A stretch of DNA of 64,000 nucleotides from [Clostridium] innocuum (GTDB taxonomy: Bacteria > Bacillota_I > Bacilli_A > Erysipelotrichales > Erysipelotrichaceae). Below the pieces are notes generated by a model. That model ran no database searches and had not been told where the DNA came from. It saw only the letters and a list, made by a program, of their open reading frames with translations. Of this stretch, positions 61,977 through 64,000 are shown piece by piece. Where the stretch lies: NCBI GenBank assembly GCA_012317185.1, contig CP048838.1, forward strand, positions 558,001 through 622,000, in the 5' to 3' direction. A program made the translations under genes and the position numbers. Numbering within the stretch: position 1 is the stretch's first letter; every line of letters starts with the position of its first letter.

Positions 61977-62969
61977 GTGATAAATTTGAGAAAAACAGCA
62001 GTTATCAATATTACCAGCTTTGGCAGAGAATTTCCACAGCATCTGCAGGAATTGGAAGAGAAGGTCGGGCCGGTTGATAAAATGCTGTTGCCGGCAGATA
62101 TGGATGGCAGGACACTCGCTCAGAAGCTGAAGGGATATACCTATATAGTATTAGGCAATTATCCAAGCTTTGATGAAACATTCTTTTCCAACAATTGTGA
62201 TGTGAAGCTGATTGCCCGTCATGGCATCGGCTTTAACAATGTCGATCTGGAAAGCTCGAAAAAGCATGGTGTGTATGTAACCCATATCCAGAATTATGTG
62301 GAACTGGATGCTGTCGCAGAACAGGCAGCTGCACTGCTTATGGCAGTATCGAAAAACGTGGTCATAGCCAATCGCAAGGTGCATCAGGGCGACTGGAACA
62401 GAGATCGTCAGGAAATCATGGGATTTCAGCTGCGTGGAAAGACATGCGGGGTCATCGGCTGCGGTCATATCGGCACACGCTTTGCACAGATTATGAAATA
62501 TGGCTTCCAAAACCGCATACTAGCATATGACCCGTATGCAGACAAAGAAAAGGTTATGGCCGAGGGGATTCAGCTCTGTGATCTGGATACCTTGCTGAAG
62601 GAATCGGACTTCATCAGTCTGCATGCCAATCTGGATGAGGAAAGTAAGCATCTTATCAATGCACAGACACTGGCAAAGATGAAGCACAACGCCATACTGA
62701 TCAACACAGGGCGGGGTGGACTCGTTGATGAAACAGCTTTGCTGGAAGCACTCAGGAACGGACATCTGTTTGGCTATGGTGCGGATGTTGCTGCGCATGA
62801 GCCGATGCAGGCCGATGATCCTCTGCTGACGTGTGAACGTGTAACCATCACGCCGCACTCTGCTATTTATAACTATACATGCATGAAGAACATGAACCGC
62901 AAGGTTATGGAAGATATCTACTGCATGGAACGGGGGGAACGGCCGGTGGAGATTATCAATGGATTATAG
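61977..62969 (+). CDS. D-2-hydroxyacid dehydrogenase
   Basis: About 330 residues. NAD site GVIGCGHIGTRFAQIMKYG, catalytic Arg in NTGRGGLVDE and His in TITPHSAIYNYT. The first in-frame ATG (61911) overlaps the -10 hexamer and cannot be transcribed. Translation probably starts at GTG 61977 (GGAG upstream) or TTG 61986 (AGGTGA upstream). The third intact enzyme of this family in the window. First gene of an operon with KDPG-type aldolase and PTS genes. Confidence 0.85.
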   Translation: MINLRKTAVINITSFGREFPQHLQELEEKVGPVDKMLLPADMDGRTLAQKLKGYTYIVLGNYPSFDETFFSNNCDVKLIARHGIGFNNVDLESSKKHGVYVTHIQNYVELDAVAEQAAALLMAVSKNVVIANRKVHQGDWNRDRQEIMGFQLRGKTCGVIGCGHIGTRFAQIMKYGFQNRILAYDPYADKEKVMAEGIQLCDLDTLLKESDFISLHANLDEESKHLINAQTLAKMKHNAILINTGRGGLVDETALLEALRNGHLFGYGADVAAHEPMQADDPLLTCERVTITPHSAIYNYTCMKNMNRKVMEDIYCMERGERPVEIINGL

Positions 62970-62982
62970 AAAGGAAATATGT

Positions 62983-63639
62983 ATGAGCAGACAGGAAACG
63001 ATTCAAAAAATTGAAAAAGAGAAAATTGTAGTTATCACAAGAGGGATTTACGGGGATGACTTGATGAAGCTGGCAGATGCACTGTTTCAGGGAGGCATCC
63101 GCTGTTTTGAAATCACATACGACCCATCCGATCTTGATACGTGTACAAAGGTGAAAGAGAACATACAGGCACTGCATGCACAGTTTGGGGATGAATTGTA
63201 TCTGGGCATTGGAACCGTACTGACAAAGGAACAGGTTCACAATGCCAAAGAAGCCGGAGCCAGATTTATCGTTTCTCCCAACTTTGATGAGGAAATCGTC
63301 AAGGAAACGCTGGCTCTGGACATGGTTTCCATGCCGGGCTGCATGTCACCAACAGAAATCGTCGCAGCGGATAAGGCCGGTGCCGATTTCATAAAACTGT
63401 TTCCGGCAGGAACACTGGGTATCAAATATTGCAAGGATATCTATGCACCGCTGCATCATGTGAAATACATTGCGACAGTCGGCGTTACGGAAGAAACCTT
63501 TGTGCAATACCTGAAGCTTGGATTCACCGGTGCCGGTATCAGCTCCCAGCTGGTAGATAAGAAATGCCGCAAGGAAGGCAATTATGCGGAGCTGACCCGC
63601 AGAGCAAAGCGGTTTGTGGAGCTTGCGAAGCAATCGTAA
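62983..63639 (+). CDS. eda: KDPG/KHG-type aldolase
   Basis: A 218-residue class I aldolase, paralogue of the one at 41983. Schiff-base Lys in ADFIKLFPAGTLGIKY, catalytic Glu in RCFEITYDPSD, and GIGTVLTKEQ and MPGCMSPTEIV segments. It cleaves a 2-keto-3-deoxy sugar-acid phosphate to pyruvate. ATG 62983 follows AAAGGA. Same dehydrogenase-aldolase-EIIB grouping as in PTS locus 2. Confidence 0.9.
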   Translation: MSRQETIQKIEKEKIVVITRGIYGDDLMKLADALFQGGIRCFEITYDPSDLDTCTKVKENIQALHAQFGDELYLGIGTVLTKEQVHNAKEAGARFIVSPNFDEEIVKETLALDMVSMPGCMSPTEIVAADKAGADFIKLFPAGTLGIKYCKDIYAPLHHVKYIATVGVTEETFVQYLKLGFTGAGISSQLVDKKCRKEGNYAELTRRAKRFVELAKQS

Positions 63640-63666
63640 AAAAGACGCAAAAGAAAGAAGGATAAC

Positions 63667-64000
63667 ATGATGGAAAACCTAAAACTGACAAGAATTGACT
63701 TTCGACTCATCCATGGGCAGGTAATGACCCGCTGGGTGGCAAAATATGAAATTGAAAGCATCGTTGTAATTGACGATCGCTCCGCAAAGAGTCCGATTCT
63801 GAAAAAGATTCTGCTCGGTGCTGCCCCAAGCGGCGTTAAAGTTCTGGTATGGAATGTTGCAGAGGCTGCTGAAAAGTGGAAGGCGGAAGAATTTCCAAAG
63901 AACAATCTGCTGATTCTGTTTAAAAATACTTCACAGGCGAAAGCGGCCTGGGAAGCAGGTGTGAATTTTCCTTCCTTACAGGTAGGTGGAATTGAAGGCT
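63667..64000 (+). CDS. PTS mannose-family EIIB, cut by the window edge
   Basis: The first 111 residues of an EIIB with active His16 in TRIDFRLIHGQVMTRWVAKY and the LQVGGIEG block at the edge. EIIC and EIID genes can be expected to follow outside the window. This is the only transport function visible for the R2-linked operons. Confidence 0.92.
   Translation, partial: MMENLKLTRIDFRLIHGQVMTRWVAKYEIESIVVIDDRSAKSPILKKILLGAAPSGVKVLVWNVAEAAEKWKAEEFPKNNLLILFKNTSQAKAAWEAGVNFPSLQVGGIEG

Noticed and set aside
1..64000. CRISPR arrays, tRNA or rRNA genes, complete insertion sequences
   Set aside because: No regularly spaced repeats, cloverleaf with CCA-side match, rRNA sequence or intact transposase was seen on reading through.

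Overview
The window reads as one chromosome segment of a low-to-medium GC Firmicute. The three mannose-type PTS loci with LevR-type regulators, the glgC-glgD-glgA set, the T-box-controlled tryptophan transporter and the rpsF-ssb-rpsR / gdpP-rplI-dnaB / walJ-htrA-rlmH backbone suggest an Erysipelotrichia-type gut anaerobe such as the Clostridium innocuum group. That placement is inference from gene content; no rRNA gene is present to confirm it.

Layout. 0-2.5 kb: a small unknown protein and an Rpn/YhgA-type nuclease gene broken by one in-frame TGA. 2.5-13.9 kb: housekeeping block (rpsF, ssb, rpsR, DUF2232 membrane protein, gdpP, rplI, dnaB, walJ, htrA, a metallophosphoesterase, a TetR regulator, an orphan type IV pilin-like gene on the minus strand, an HD-domain protein, rlmH). 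14.1-19.2 kb: FtsX-type ABC exporter with its own response regulator and histidine kinase. 19.6-20.4 kb: MerR-type membrane-anchored regulator. 20.6-23.9 kb: T-box leader and trpXYZ-type tryptophan ABC transporter. 24.2-27.8 kb: glgC-glgD-glgA glycogen synthesis.

28.2-44.9 kb holds two mannose-family PTS loci. Locus 1 has a full-length LevR-type sigma-54 activator with a GAYTGA loop, a very good -24/-12 promoter (31542-31558), EIIB-EIIC-EIID, and an AgaI-like amino-sugar-phosphate deaminase behind a terminator. A Phd/RelE-type toxin-antitoxin pair and a decayed YoeB toxin follow. Locus 2 is driven divergently from a second LevR-like protein whose AAA+ domain has lost the sigma-54 loop. It encodes EIIA-EIIC-EIID, a frameshifted 2-hydroxyacid dehydrogenase, EIIB, a KDPG-type aldolase and two overlapping mannitol-dehydrogenase-family genes.

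45-51.2 kb: a 31-residue membrane peptide, a TetR-controlled drug-type ABC exporter with two visible operators, then an AT-rich insert. The insert encodes an Rgg/PlcR-like regulator, a short possible signal-peptide gene carrying an A8 frameshift tract, a secreted zinc metalloprotease and a lipoprotein. 51.3-64 kb: a third, also degenerate, LevR-like regulator, divergent from a six-enzyme catabolic operon (Zn-dehydrogenase, class II aldolase, hydroxyacid dehydrogenase, RraA-like protein, Fe-dehydrogenase, second hydroxyacid dehydrogenase). After about 1.9 kb of gene debris comes a second operon (hydroxyacid dehydrogenase, KDPG-type aldolase, PTS EIIB) that runs off the window.

The two last operons share almost the same promoter. 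Both have a TGACACACT box exactly 17 bases before the -35 hexamer and a cre-like site between -35 and -10. The regulator's own promoter shares an 18-base element with the upstream region of the second operon. This suggests one regulon for an unidentified sugar acid or polyol, with the PTS in the second operon feeding the enzymes of the first.
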